From positions 21,513,583 to 21,577,582 of the forward strand of contig JACBWW010000008.1 in NCBI GenBank assembly GCA_020086605.1: DNA of 64,000 bases, read 5' to 3'. Every line of letters begins with the position of its first letter. Position 1 is the stretch's first letter. The stretch is from Lanius collurio (lineage: Eukaryota; Chordata; Aves; Passeriformes; Laniidae). This document shows positions 40,701 through 55,700 of this stretch, piece by piece. A program made the translations under genes and the position numbers. A model generated the notes under the pieces. The model was not told where the DNA came from. It saw only the letters and a list, made by a program, of their open reading frames with translations, and did no database searches.

Positions 40701-43700
40701 TTTAAACAAATGGTATGAGGTCTATGCAAGCTGAGCTGATAAAAATGCATGAGGTTCTGTTTCCTGAACTATTTTCATCAATTAACATCAGGGTTTAACC
40801 ATAAACATGAACCCAGTCCCCAGCACACTGGTAGTGTAATGTCATTACAGGTTGTATCATATTGTGCGTGCCATAGTCACGTTATACAGGCATAACAATA
40901 AAAGAAGGATAGAGACTGAAAAGCTCTGTGTAAATTAAAAACATGTTGTCCAGAAGAAGAATCAAAGCTTTTAATAGGGTTTAAAAAAAGGGCATTATCA
41001 TAGCATGAATTTTCCTTTCCATAACCAGACAGCATATGAAGTAAAACATTTAAGTTGTGTATTTTTAGCTAGAAAGAGAAACTAATGAATTTTCCTTAAA
41101 TCTCTCTGGGTTTTTTTAAGTATAGTAAGATGAATAAATATAATCAATAGTGCAAATTGTCTTTCCTCTAAAAGAACAAAAAAACCCCAAACAATCAAAA
41201 AACAACAAAACAAACAAACAAACAAAAACCCCAAAACCAAACCAACCAAACAAAAAAAACCTAAAACCACATGCATGTGAATGCTTCTTATCCAGATTTG
41301 CAACTGAACCACTTTCACTGGAGGGAATAAAGACGGAATTTCTGAAGAATGTCACAGAGAAAGATGCCTTGGAGTGCTTTGACACTAACAGGTTCCAACA
41401 AGTCAAGAAGTATCAACCAGGATTAAAGTAGACAGTAAAAGAACCAAGCATCCCAATGACACTTAGATTTATTAATCCAGAACAGGAACACTGTAGTTAA
41501 GCCACAAGCAGATTTTCATGCTTAACAAAAAGATGCAAGGATTGAAACAGAAGCTGAAATTGCTGATAGAAAATAGTAAACCCAAGTTAAGTTATGACAA
41601 CTGTACTGTTTCACTTTGACATGCCATTAGAGACAAGAAAAGTCCAGATAATTGAGAGGATAGTTGTGCAAAAGAATGAAAAAAAAAAAAAAAGGAAAAT
41701 GTGGAAACTCAGAGTAGCATATCAAACTGAAGGGAAATGGAGATGAAGGTATTTAATTTATATATCTGCAATAAGTATTTTGCTGTGAAAGGGATGAAAA
41801 AATTGATTTAGACATTGATTAACTTATGCAGAATACTAGAGAGCAGTAACTCCCAGAAAAATACACTAGTTCTTTGATAACAAATTTTTATTATGCTCAA
41901 AACGTATCTTGTTAATGAGATGTTGTTAACCATTCAAATACAAGATTGTCCTTTCTTGGTCAAGGTTTGCACATTTGCATCAGGACACCATTTCCAATGG
42001 GTGAGCTCAGGCTGTGCTTTTTTTTCTTCCTTGAATCGGTTGCCCGTTGGTACAAAATAAGGAAATTTTATCTCTTCTCTCTGTTGTTTGTGATATCTTG
42101 TGCTTTTCCAGTGCACAATTCATCCTCTGCATTGTAGACAGACTTAACTCAGACTTTTTTCAACAGTAATCAGTTTAAGTGCATCACAAACTTTAGTGGC
42201 TTAATTTGTCAGGTGAAAGGCTATTACTTCCATTGTATAAATGCTAAGCTAAGGACCAAAGAATTACTTTCGCAGAAAGATTTCTATTTTTTGGAAGCTG
42301 AATACAGATTAGGCTGAAGAATGTTGATTTCCAGATCTGAAAGAGCAATCTGTAGTGGGCACAGATTTTTTTCTCTCTGTCACTTTCCTTTTGCATTGTA
42401 CCTTCTGTTTTACCTGCTCCAAACAATCCCTCCTCCACTTTTTCTTCTTTATTTTGACACTGCCTCTTCCTTGTAATCTCATCTGCGTTTATCATGTCTC
42501 CTGTTCAGCATTTCTCAGCCTTCACATCTCACTTAAAATCTCCTTACTCACTGAGTTTTCTCTTAGCCTAGTTTCAACATTGAAATGCCCCATGGCCTGC
42601 TCAGGCTTCACGAGTACTGTTGAAAATCCTTTTTTTCCCTTCCTTGGACCACTTTCCAGGGCTGAGGTGTGAAGGAAAGCACTATAGAGTACATCTAGTG
42701 ATTCAAAGCAAATGAACTGTGATGGGATGACAAGGCAGAGTAGAAAGTTTATCACACTGTGGGAGACTTCACAGGAGATAGAGCAGGCTGAGTTCAGGCT
42801 TCCTATTTATCTTATAATTAATGAACACCACAGTCAGGGGCGTTTCCACTAGGGTGTGCAAACACAGGCTAAGCAGCTAAAGTGGCAGCTGGCACATAGG
42901 GGTCTACAGTGGCCCCAGAAGCACAGCTAGTGGAAGGGAGATGCTCCAATGTGGAGGGGCGATCAGGTCTTTTGGTGTGTCCTGTCCTCCTTGTGCAGCT
43001 GTTTCTGTCACTGTAAAATACTGATTGTGAATGGTTTTGTGCTGGTCATGGTTTACAGGGAATGCCATGGGCCATGGGCCAGGAGTGATGGCAGCAGTCT
43101 CTCCTGTCTCAGATGAACTCTGATACTTGTGGCAGGGCTATAAAAAGTGAACAGGTTTTACCAGAGGTGATAAGAGGTAACAAATGGAAAGTCAGTGGGA
43201 AGGAAACTCCAGAGACCACAGCCCAAGGCCTTATATAGGGTCTGACTGAGAAAGAGTTCATTTTTCCTTAGCAGCCCTCACAGTGCTGTGCTTTTCATAG
43301 GGAGCTGGAAGGGTGTTGATAACACACCAGTGTTTTGGCTGCTGCTGATCAGCACTGTCCCTCTAACATCTTCCCTCTACTCTGTCAAGGGGCCTTGGGA
43401 TTGGGCAAGATCCTGGGAGGGGATACAACCAGGCCAGCTGACCCAAATTAACTAAAGGGATATTCCATGCTGTGTGATGTCAGCTCAAATATAAAATCTA
43501 AGGGAGAGAGGAACAGTGGGGCATTTGTTTTCCCACAATGTTTGCCTTCCAGGGCAACCACTCTGCATGCTGAAGCCCTGCTTCCCAGCAAGTGTCTAAA
43601 TATCCCTCGCTGATGGGAAGTAGAGATTAACATTTCCCTTTTCTTATGCAAATGCAAACTCACTTTTTTTCTTTTGCTTTTGCTTTAATAAACTGCCTTA

Positions 43701-46700
43701 TCTCAACCTATTCGTTCTTTTCCTTCTTATAGTCTCCCTCCTGTACCACTGGGAAGGGATAGAGTGGTTTGGTGAACACCTGGCATCAGGCCAAGGTCAA
43801 ATCACTACAGACCCCCAAGGACAAAAAGGAAGAGTTGAGTGATGCAGAGCAGGAATTTTCAAGGAGTGTGCTATTTAGGAGTGAGCTACTTCTGGCTGTA
43901 AGAGCAAGGCTCCTCGCTCCATGCACACCCAGCCACCCATAAAACATTTCCAGAGATATGGCATCAAGAAGAAATAACACGCTGTCCTGGGGGAAGATCC
44001 AGGTAGGCAGCTCTGTGGACTCTGTTGGGATCAGAGATGAAAAGAGGCAGCAAAAATCTTTGCTTTTGGTGACTTGTGGGGAGAGGCACTCATTTTCCAG
44101 TCTGGATTATCTTTCAGAGGGCTGCTAACAAAAATTGTTTGGATTAATAAATTTTGGATCTCCTTTTAAGTATAAAACATGCAGGGACAGCTAAGAGATT
44201 ATAAATTTATTTTCCATAATATTTTCTTAGAATTATAGTTAGATTAATTTACTGTCTACAGATATTGAGATATTATACTGAGTAGTGGAACATAAGGGAA
44301 TGAATATTGCTACCAAGTTGTGCCTAAGCTCCACCCAGTAAATTGCGGCACAGCAAGAGTGATCTAATAATTATATAGAGCCAGAACAGTCTTGTGTGTC
44401 TTTCTTGCCAATTTCTTCTCAATCCTCTGAGAGAACTGTGTTTTGGGGAAAAGTTGGTACTCCCGAGTAGCTCTAATCCCAGGCTTTGCTTTCTTAACAA
44501 CATGCATTCTGAAGTCCCAACCTCTGGGATGGAAATTGTAAACCACCTATCCAGTTTGCACACACATTAAAAATTGTCACAACAAAAGGCAGGAGGCAAG
44601 TTCAGTAGAGGGTGTTTGCAGTTTCTGCTTCCTTTCATATGTTTATTTCCAGGATCCTCTCATCACTGATCCTTCCTAGAAAGTCTTTGGGCATTCTACC
44701 TCTGTGCAACTCAGTTGCATTACAGCTTGTTTTCTTAGTCTCTCCACTTTACAGTGTTTTATGACATCTATTACTATGCAAACAAATTAAAGAAAATTTT
44801 CCATATATGGATGTGATCTCTTCCATATCATTCAGACCGAGGCTGAAGAAAAGATTTGCTTTATTTAATGATGCAGATGTAGCTGGTTAGTATGAGTCAG
44901 TTACAAAACTAACCCACCATCATGGTGTGAATATTTGTGGGGATGCAGCAGAGATATCAGTGTGACACTTAGTCATCTGGTAGGTTGCTCTTTGCTGTAT
45001 CATCCTGCTGAAATTCAAAGTGCTTTTTTAAAGCATAGGCATACGAGAATGGAGTAAGTGAAGGAGATGAGAGAGAGATTTCCACAAAAATTTGAAAGAT
45101 ATCCTTTAGAATCACTATACTTGATGAATTAAAATCTAGAAAAAACTGAGTGTTAACAATACTATCAATAGCTAAAAAATTCCTCTGTGCACGGAAAATT
45201 GGAGAGAATGGGAGAATATGTACAATGCTACAATAATCTATCTCAGTAAATATATTATTTCAAGAAGTACTGACCTGAATTCCTCAGCTTTCTACAGAAC
45301 CTAGATCTTCCTGATTCCTATTTCTCACAATAAGGTTTTAATAATTATAGTTTGATTTTAATATAGACTAGAATTACATTAAAATTTCTTAAGCCTTCTT
45401 TCTCAATTTCAGAAAAGAGTGCAGCTGTGAAGAGCCAGAAAGAGCAAATAGTCCCTGTCAGATAAGAGAGAAAAGACAGAATATTCAAAGGATCATACCA
45501 AAACATGAAATTTATAAGAAACATAATATATAAAACTACACCATCTTTTGCAAAGCTTTACAGTGGAAATAACTAAGACACAATTTTATACTCACTATCA
45601 TAATAAATTTAAGGTGTACATGGTTAATTTCATTCAAATTATTGCCCGACACAATGAAAACAATGTATAAATAAAAGAAATAAATGTCTTAATTAGATAC
45701 AAAAAGAAATATGTAAATTCCTGATTATCTTGAGTGAGAACAAAGTAACATGCTTGAAAGAAAATAAATAAATATTCTATTTATTGTTCAAAAATGAAAA
45801 ACCAAATATATTAGAAGTAATTTTAACAGATGGAGAATATTAAAAAGGAAAAAAGACAAGAAGTATAGTTCAAAGTTTTTTTAAAATATCATAATTATAA
45901 ATTGTAATTTAGAGTATAATATGACAGTTCTGAAAGACTGAATGAGAACAAAAATGAGAATAAAAGGAGAAAGATGGTGGGAAAGGCTCAGTGATCACAG
46001 AAAATGAATGCTACAGTAAGAATTTGAAAATTGGAGCACAGATGAATCAGAAGACTAAAGTGAACAAAAGAAAGGTGAGAGGTGTCAATGAATGCAAGGC
46101 TAAAATTACATTTCCTGTAACGTTGTGGACGTACTGATACTGCTTAAGGGAACAGCCTAAAAGACCATGGTATTTAAAAGCCAAGACTTAAAATACCAAA
46201 TGCATCCAGTGTGTATTTTAAAAACCACGGTAAATGTCCTGCATGTTGTGCAACAAATACCATGTGAAATATCATTTTATACACTTCTATATTACTTCAG
46301 TAAACCAAAGAGACTTTGTGTGAAAGTAGTTTTCACAACCATAGATTTTAAAGTCGGAAGAAACTACTAGACTTAATAAACTAGTTAACTGTTAGATATA
46401 ACACTTGGGATACTAAAAAAAATCACACCTTCAGCCCTGTGTTTAGTCTGATAACTCACAAGGTCATATCATAGTCTGGGAGGGCTGGATTTGCAGCCTA
46501 CTGGAATATTCCAAGAGCTAATAATTTAAATAATTATTTAGTACTTACCTAATGATATGTTTATTGCCTGGAGAGTCTTAAATAAAGGTATTTACCAGTT
46601 AGACTAGGAACCAGTGCATTGCTTCCTGTGTAAAATATTTTGATGGGGGATAAATGGAGAACTATACCTTGACTCAGCCTGACTTAATGACATCTGATTT

Positions 46701-49700
46701 AATAGGAAATCTGCTAGTACAGAAAACATGCTAGCTGGGTTATTTGTTACTGGTTATATAGAAATTTGTTCACCTCTGTTGGAGCAGAGTTCAGATAGAA
46801 GAAAAATATTAGACTGACAAAAAAAAAATTTTAAGCGCAATGAAATTTTCAAGATGCAATATTTAAGCAATGCAATGAATCCTTCCCAGCTTGAAGGTTT
46901 TTACATAATTCTGGGCAGTCCAAGATCAACAACATGTAGATGCTTTTTAAGTCAGGATTAGATTGAATGGAATCCAAAATAAAGATACCTCACTGAGATT
47001 GTTCAATTAAAGCCTTGAGAGTTGAGCTTTTGCCTAAAGTAAGCTCTTATTTTTCTTGCCTGAAAAAATTATAAAAAGCACCTAAAAAATCAAGTACTTT
47101 CCAGGGGCAGGTAGCTGATTAGAGTTAATTATCAAAGTCAAGGACAATTAATGCAGCAAGCCAAAATCATAGGTAATTTTTCCCCAGGTTTGACATATAT
47201 AATCAAAATCTTAGTAAGCCTTTTACAGAATATAATAAGGTTAAAAGCTGGATTATGTACATTTAGAAAACATTCATTCTCTATGTAAAAATGTAAGCCA
47301 AGGTTGAACTCCTAATACAAGGAAGCAATCAGGTTTGTTCAGCACTCATGTTCTAAAGGTCTGTTGCTGTTAAACTGTAAGTGAAACGTAAATATATGTA
47401 TAATATAAACCCATAATGTCATTGGAAATATGGATGTGGCATTGAATCTCATCTAGTAAGGTTTTTGACTGACAGCTCAAGCTAGAGTTACCAATCTGAA
47501 ACAAAAGAAGAAGGAGAAGAAAGAAAATCTAGATTGATGGGGCAATCTTGCTCCTATTCAAGTCAATGTAACACTCTCATTCAGGCATGATCAGGCTCCC
47601 TTTGTGCTCAATACTAAGTACATAGGACTCACCATCTTAGTGCAACAGGGCTTACCTGAGAGGAAGGTGAAAATTGAAATTTCTCTTGGTCATTAGACTT
47701 AAGATGATCGCCAATATAGTGATTATGATTGTATTTATATTACCAGTACAAGAGATTTTAGCAAAAATTGTTTAAAATCTGAAGATCTTTATTTATCCTG
47801 AAATTTTCAAGATTATAAACTGAATCTAATTTTTTTGCATTTTAAGTCTTTCACTTCTTATTTTACTGGTATCTTTATATCTTAGTACCACTAATTCTGA
47901 AATGGATAAAAACTATTTTTTTTACTCAGATATTTACTGGAGGTTTTTAAACAATCTCTTAGCAATTAGTCATAGTTTTCTAGCTTTCTTAACAACTTCA
48001 TATTTCTTTCCTGCAGAAAACCAGCTGCAAGAGGTGTACAGTCTTACAAAAACATCTTCTTTAATAGAGATTGATTTAGTGGATTCACTTATCTAGGTGT
48101 ACTGAATTTACATAATGAGATCTTGGTAACAAGGAGGTCCTGGGAGACCTTCTGGGAGAATGTGCCAGGAGTTGTCTCCATGGGCCAGTGCCAGCCAATT
48201 CTGAGAAGGGCTTGCTGCTGCCCAAGGCTGAGCCCATCAGTGGTGGTGGTACTGCCTCAGAGAGAAAAAAAAAAGCCTGCTGCACAATTGCAGTCAGGAT
48301 AAATGAGTGAGAATATGTGGGAGAAACAGCCCCACTGACAGCATAGTCAGAGAAGGAGGGACTGGAAGTGCTCCAGCTGCTGGAGCAGAGTTTCCCCTGC
48401 AAGCCCGTGGTGAGGCAGCTGTGCCCCTGCAGCCCATGGAGGTCACAGTGGGCAGACGTCCACCTGCAGCCCACAGAGGAGACCTATTGTAGAGCAAGTG
48501 GACATTCTTGAAGGAGGCAACTCTGGACAACTCACACTGGAGCAGGTGCCCGGTAGAACCTATGGACCCATGGAGAGAGGACCCCACACTGGAGCAGGTT
48601 TGCTAAACAGAACTGTGACCCTGTGAGGGACCCATGCTGGGATGAAGAATGATAACCCATGAGAAGGACTCACATTTGAGAAGCTCCTGGAGGACTGCCT
48701 CCTGTGGTAGGGACTCCATGCTGGAGCAGGAGAAGGAGCCCTTCTCCTGGAGCAGCAGAGACAATGTGTAATGACCGTAATTCCCATTCCCTGTCTCCTG
48801 CACACTGTGAGGGAGAAAATCATAAACAAAACTGAATCCAAAAAGAAAGGAGGGATGGAGGGAGGTGTTTTAATATTTATTTTTTATTTCACACTATCCT
48901 ACTCCGATATAATTGGCAATATATTCAGTTAATTTCCTGAAGCCACGTCTGCTTTTCCCATGACAGGAACTGGTGAGGGATCTCTCCATGTCCTCAGCTC
49001 AACCCATGAACCTTTCACAACAATTTCTCTCCTCTGTCCAGCTGAGGAGCGAAGTGATAGAGGGGCTTTGGTGTGCAGCCGGCATACAGACAGGGTCAAT
49101 GCCTCACACTTGGAATGAAAAGATGTGTCTAAAACCAAACAATGGGAAAGTTGTCTCCTTTCGGCCTTCTAATATAGGACAAAAATTGCAGTTCATCCAT
49201 ACCCCTTAAAAATTAGTTAAAACCTACCTGATAAACATTAAAACTCCTTTCAGTGTTTCTTCCAATGGTTTCAATTCTGTTTCAGGCATGCACAAAATGA
49301 TGACAGCTTGCACATCTATTTCTTGTTTAAATTAAATAGAACTAAAAATAGAAAGCAGTATATGTTGAGATTAATCCCACCCGTCAATATGCTCACAGTG
49401 TAATTAAAACTATTTATATGTAAGATGTGTTTGTTACTGTTAGTATAACAGAAAGGCTCAAGAGCTTGTTTAGTTCAGGGTTAACTCCCATCTTTACAGG
49501 AAGTTTCTCAGCCTTATTCCTGACACCAGCAGTCCTATAGCTTGCCATAACAAAACATAACCTTTGCAGAAAGTGGTTTAGGGTTGAAAGCAGCACCAAA
49601 CATGCAAATGAAGCATTGGACTCTTTTCCACTGTCCACTCTTACCAGCTTTTAGTGTATCAGGTAATGAAATAATCCTAATGGAAGTTAAATCTCTCTTC

Positions 49701-52700
49701 TTGGACAAATGTGCTTACAGTTCAACCCTTATTTTTTTTTTTCCTTCTTGCTATTTTTGTCACTTTTTTTCCCTAACATTTTTTCTACTGCATTGCAACT
49801 GCATCAGGAAATGGTGAAGGGTTTCAGTTGTTCTCTCCTATGCTACCCTTCATACACTTCTCTTCTACCCTTCTAACTAGGCTGAGGAATTAATAGTAAA
49901 TCACCACTGTGTGAGTAAATAAATGTATTAATAAGCTATAGCCATGATGGTGAAGGTTGGGTGTTAACTGTAGCTGGGAAATGAAAGTGCATGCCTGCCC
50001 TCTTAATTTTGGTACCCAAGCTAGCAGGAAGAATATGTTTTAGGGACTGCCTGTGGTGGGTACCTTTCTAATATAAAACCAGCTCCCTTTTCTTACTGAC
50101 TTTTACGAAATTACAAGTTTCACTGCTATTCTCTTCTCAGGAGCTGAATAGCAAGTATATCAACACATGATATTTTTATTTTCATTGTCATAGCCAGGCA
50201 GAGAGATGTGGGACATTTGTTTGTATTACTCTAACTGGACACTACATGCACTGTCTCTAGCATCTCTGCTCTCTATTTACTTTAGAGAGCTGTCTCTCTC
50301 CTCAGGGAGGTGTATGGATTCTCATGTTAGGTTAGTGATGGTTGTGGCTGCTCACAAATGGAAAAAAAGCTGAATTTGTATTATCCAGTGAACTGAACTG
50401 CTCACAGATTTTCAAAGCCATGTGACCTTGGAAGTTGCCTTGCTGGGCTTTCAGGAAGGCTCAACATACAGTGGTCCTTCACTTTAAATGCAGTGAGCAG
50501 CACCGTCTTCTCTCCAAATTTGCTTCCAGATGTAAATACTGGAAGAGGTCAGTACATAAATACGTAGTGACCTCAGACACTACTTGTTTAAAGGCAAAGT
50601 AGGTCATTATCTGCAGGCACTGAAGTAAGGAGGAATTTGATCTTCACTGCAATTTTTTCTTTGAGGAGATAGTGGGTTCTTGAAAAGCGGACATTTCAGC
50701 ACAAAAAGTGAAATTTTCTTTCAAACCCAATTTTAAAAATATTGCAGAGCTTCTGATACTGGAAAAGAGTCTTTCTAATGACTTTAAACACTTTAAATTT
50801 GATAAGATTAAATTAAACTCATAACATTCACCCATTAAATTTTGTAAAATATGTTTAGTATAAAAATCCCAATAATATAATTTTAAATGTATTTATTATA
50901 ACACTTTGAGACTGATTCTTAGGTGTATAAATTATTATACTAATTTACTCAGATACCAGCTTAGGCTCTGGTGAACACATTTTGCTCCAAGTCCTTTAAA
51001 ATTGAGGCAAGTCGTTTGAAGACTGCAGCATAAAGCGGTGACTACTTCTTATACACATATAAAAGTGTTAAAAATCTCCTTTCAGGTGGGATGCAGGTTC
51101 TATTCTAAACACATGTTTTGCATCCCAAGAAATTGGAGAGTAAAATCACTGAACATTCTGAAATTACAGCTGTTGACCTTATGAAAGACTCAAATTTCAC
51201 AAGATTTATTTTAAGTTAAATGGTTTGCTTATCTTTAAATAGGTATAAGTCAGATTCAAGTCTGAATCGCTGAATAAAAAAATCTGCGGATTTGTAGAAT
51301 GTAGTGTTTAGTTAAAATCTATTGTATGCTGAATGAAACTGAATACTTCAGGAATATTTCAAGTGATAACATCATTATGGAAGCATCAATAATTATTGTT
51401 GATAACTGTTATAACTACAGTCAAAGACAGTTCAGCAGCTCAGGTCATTCTCAAGTAGTCCCAGAGGGAATCAGAGCGGCTCAGTCAGCCTGGCAGCCCC
51501 AGTGATCTGCCTGTTCTCACGGATGCTGCCTGACCGCACACACGTGGGCACAGGCAGTGTGCAGCCTGGCTCCGCAGCACCGCCCATGTCCTCACGCTCT
51601 GGGGTGCTCCAAAGCACAAGGGCAGCTACAGGTTTTTCTCAGGCTGCCTGTGCCAGTCAGTGTCAGGCTCATGTCTTCACTTTGTCATGTGAAAACTGTA
51701 ACCTTAACAAAACAAAACAAAAAAAAACCCTCTCTCCATTTCTTTCTCATATTTCCTTCAGCTTAGAAGAAAGCCATGTTTGGAGCAAGTGGAGGAAGAT
51801 GTTCAGTTCACTGGAGCACCAAATTCCCCTCTTGATTTGTTCCTTCCTTGTGGGTTGTGACAGGCACCTTATCTCGGGCCCAGGCAATTCAACCTATTTC
51901 TGATCCCAGGGGTTGCAACAGAGCTTTCAAACTGGTTGGTTCTACTGATTCATGTTGTTTACTCTTCTGCCCTTTAACAGTAACTGCTGAAAAGCATATT
52001 CACATTCTTATTTAAAAGAAACATAGAACCTTAATCTCTCTTTAAAATATTTGAACAGTAGTTTTTTATTAGCCTGGCCAGTGTTGGTTTAATTCTAAAA
52101 AATGAAATAGAATTTAGGACATTGATTCAAGGTTTTTTGATCTATAGGATCATATAATAAAAGTTATTTTAGTTTTTATCTGTGTTTATATAGACATTTT
52201 ACTTTACCAGACTGCTCATATTCTTCCTTCTAATGTGTCAACACAGGACTGGAATGGCTTTCTGGGTCACTGAGTCCAGTTGCCTCTCATAACAGATACT
52301 GTTTCTTCACAGTTTCTTTAAGCTCTATTATAAATGGTTCTGCTTTTTCTTTGTTATAGTTTATACTTTTTAATGAAAGTTTCACATATTTACTTTCACT
52401 TGGCTTGTAAATACTACTGAATCTGTTTGAAAGAAACTATCATTTCCTCTGAGTAGTAAATTGTTACTTGGTGAAAAGAAGCAAAAATATACTAATTTAA
52501 GCTCTCTGGGCAGCAGTCTAACTCCTTCCAATCATTCTCATAGTCTAAGAAAAATAAAAATCTCCAAGTCTTCAACACTCCTTTTCAGTTGATGTTACCT
52601 TTCCATGCAGGAGAGCTTGTTACTCATCTCAAAACCAACCGATTTACATTTTCCAATATTTAGTCCCTCTGGATCAGTCAGTTATGGCCAGTTGATATCT

Positions 52701-55700
52701 ACACATGGGTTCTGCTTTGATAACTCAGTTTTGCTCCTCTGTAAGTTTTATTTGTGCTCTTTTCTAGTTTGTTTGGGGTTTGTTTTTTTTTTTTTTTTAA
52801 TGACATTAACAGAAATAGACAGGTCAGTCCCAGGATGCTGGAACTCCCCAAATAGCCTTCATAGAACCCAATAGCTCCTTGTCAGTAAGCTTTTTTGTCC
52901 TTTACAGTTCTTCGCCCACTTCACAATGATTTTCTTAATCCCTGCACTCTGTAGATGAAGTAGTAATTTCCTGTGTGGCCTCATATCAAATACTTAAGTA
53001 AATCAAGTTGCATTTCCTTCTGTAGAAAAAAAGCATTATCAGAAAAGCATATCAGATTAATCCTACCTTAATCAAACTTATGTTGCATTTTCTATTCTAT
53101 CTCAATTATTTTATTCAACTCTTTAGACATTAGTATAAAGCCTAGTATACTACTGAGATCAGACCAATCTCTTCTTACCTTTCTCTTTCACCTCTACTTC
53201 TTTATGCCAACACTTGACATTTCCGATCCTGTAATCTTATGGCAGTACCACTGACTTGATAGATTTCCTTAAAATGTTTACCCTCTCCTCATTCAGATCT
53301 CAGAGGTCACTGTAGTCAGCAACTTTGGTAATGAGTTCCCTTAATTTATTAAGGTTTGCCCTTTTGAAACCTAAGTTCTCATTGCAAACCTACTATAATT
53401 TAATTTAAACTGAATCAGTTCACCATCACTCAATCACACATAATTTGTACTTTCAGCCCTTTTTATGGCAATATTATTTAGACTTTTTTCATCTATGGTA
53501 ACTTGTCTTTTGCTGGTTCATTTAATGGATAAAGAGTACAATAACAATTAAACACAAAACGTCTTGCTGTAGTACAGATGCTACCTGCTCAAGCCCACAG
53601 GGACTTTAAAGGAAAAATTGAAAATAACTGCAGTAATATTCCACCTGGATGTCCAGCCCAACTCAAAATAATGTCAAACTGAAAGGAATGTTAAGGGTTT
53701 TGGTATTAGCAGCTTGTTTTTTTTCCCTAGATAAAATGGACAGACAGAAAAATACATTTGTGTCTGGAACAAAACCAGAAAGGACAAAGACAACTTTGAA
53801 ACCATTTTTTTTCCAGATTTTTCTCTGGAAAATAGGGAAAAATATGATAGTATTTGCTCCTAACTGTCTTCTTTCAGTCTTCTCTTTAAAATTGCTCACT
53901 CATAGGAGTTCTGGACTCTACCAAATAAAAAGATATTTCTTCAGAATGCTTCTCTGGCCTTCTGCTTGGGATTTTCTGAAACAGAAAAAGAGTTTTGAAA
54001 TTAAAATCACATAGTGGATTTTATTTCCTTGGACATTTTCAATCATTTATTGAATTCATGTACACTTATAGTACTTGCAGCCTTCTGTTGCAAGCTGTAT
54101 TACAGCTCAACCACATTTCATCAGAAACATTTCCTTTCTTTGAACACACTGTCTTCGTTACATTTGATACCTGCCTGGGGAGGTGAGTAGCCTCTTGCTT
54201 ACTGTTTTCCAGGGTCACTCAGATTTTCTGACTATCTGTCTGTGGTCACTCCTTTTCCAACATGAAGCCATCTTATCTTAGCTATTTTCTGCTATACAAA
54301 TAATTTATTCCACTTAAATTTTAGTAACCATGTACTGCACTTAAAGAAGCATGTGTGAAATTTTAAGAGGAAGAGAAATAAAAAGTGTTTTCTACCAGAG
54401 CCATAAAACTTTAGAGCCAATCTTCATTCTCTTCTCAGTGAGCAAAGGGATGTTTGAAGGACACAGTTATTAGTGGCTTTTTTACACCATATGCTCTTAG
54501 TACTGTTGCCTAAGGTCCCTTTGAAAATCTAGTTCAAACAAAAGCTGTGAAAGATCAGCTGTGTTTCCAAAAGATGTAAACAGAGATGTCTCACAGGTGC
54601 AGTGCCTCTCAGCAACCAAACAAAATCACAGTACCAGTCAAACACAACCAGTCTTCTCCTCAGCATCCACCTAAGACTAGAGCTGGTCCAAATCAAAAAA
54701 CTGGCATAATCAAAACATGCTCTACAAGACTCATCTATTTTGGCCTAAGACTTGTACCTCAGCAGCATAAAATAAGCACTAATGACACTGGATAACTTAA
54801 TACACTGTTATTAATAGACAGTGTTTGCAGAAATGTTTCAATATTTTCATCACAAACTAGTATCCCTCCTTCAACAAAAAAATTCCACAGCACTGAAAAG
54901 ACTCAGTGAAATATAGAGCAAGAGTCCCCAGGAGAAGCCCTGCACAGCATAAAGTGAAAAATTCTTAGCACAAGCATTGAAACTAAAATGAATGAATAGG
55001 AAAATGGCCCCAAGCATCTTATTTAATCTAACTCTGAGATCAGTTCCTAAGTGTTGCATACATGCAGAATTTCAAATTTAAATCCAAACCTTCCACAAGA
55101 CAATTTGCCTAGCCCCATGGCCACATGTTGGAATTTGACATAGTGTATAAAATTTAACACATACCTTTGAAGAGTAATATTAGCCCATGTAAAGAAAACG
55201 AAATTTTTATTGAAAATGAACAAGTAATCTGTACTTGGAAGGTTACCCTGTTCTTCAGTAGTGCCATGCATAACAAAGAGCAGGTGGGATATGAAGGACT
55301 GCTCACAGTAGCAGGGAAATTCCTGGACTGATGGAATGAAGCTAACTTTGAGTGCTGAATTTAGCAGGAATGATTTGTTACCTTTCAGTATAAAATATTC
55401 ATTTGTTAACTATGAGCAATAATTAGCTCAAGGCACAATTAGTACAATAACTTCCAGTAATTTTGGTTGGTGAAGCCCACAATTTGCTCATAATATTTAA
55501 TAAAATATTTAAAAGTGTGACTACTTTTATATAATCATCTTTAAAAACCACACTAAGTTATTTTAATCAATATACTTGTTTTAAGTAAAAGCCATTTAAT
55601 CTTCTGACTTATACATTAACCTTCCATTAAGTATTAGTGAAGAAGTTAAATGCACCTTAGTCAATAATGCTAATGCAGGAACTGTTGTATTACCTATGGA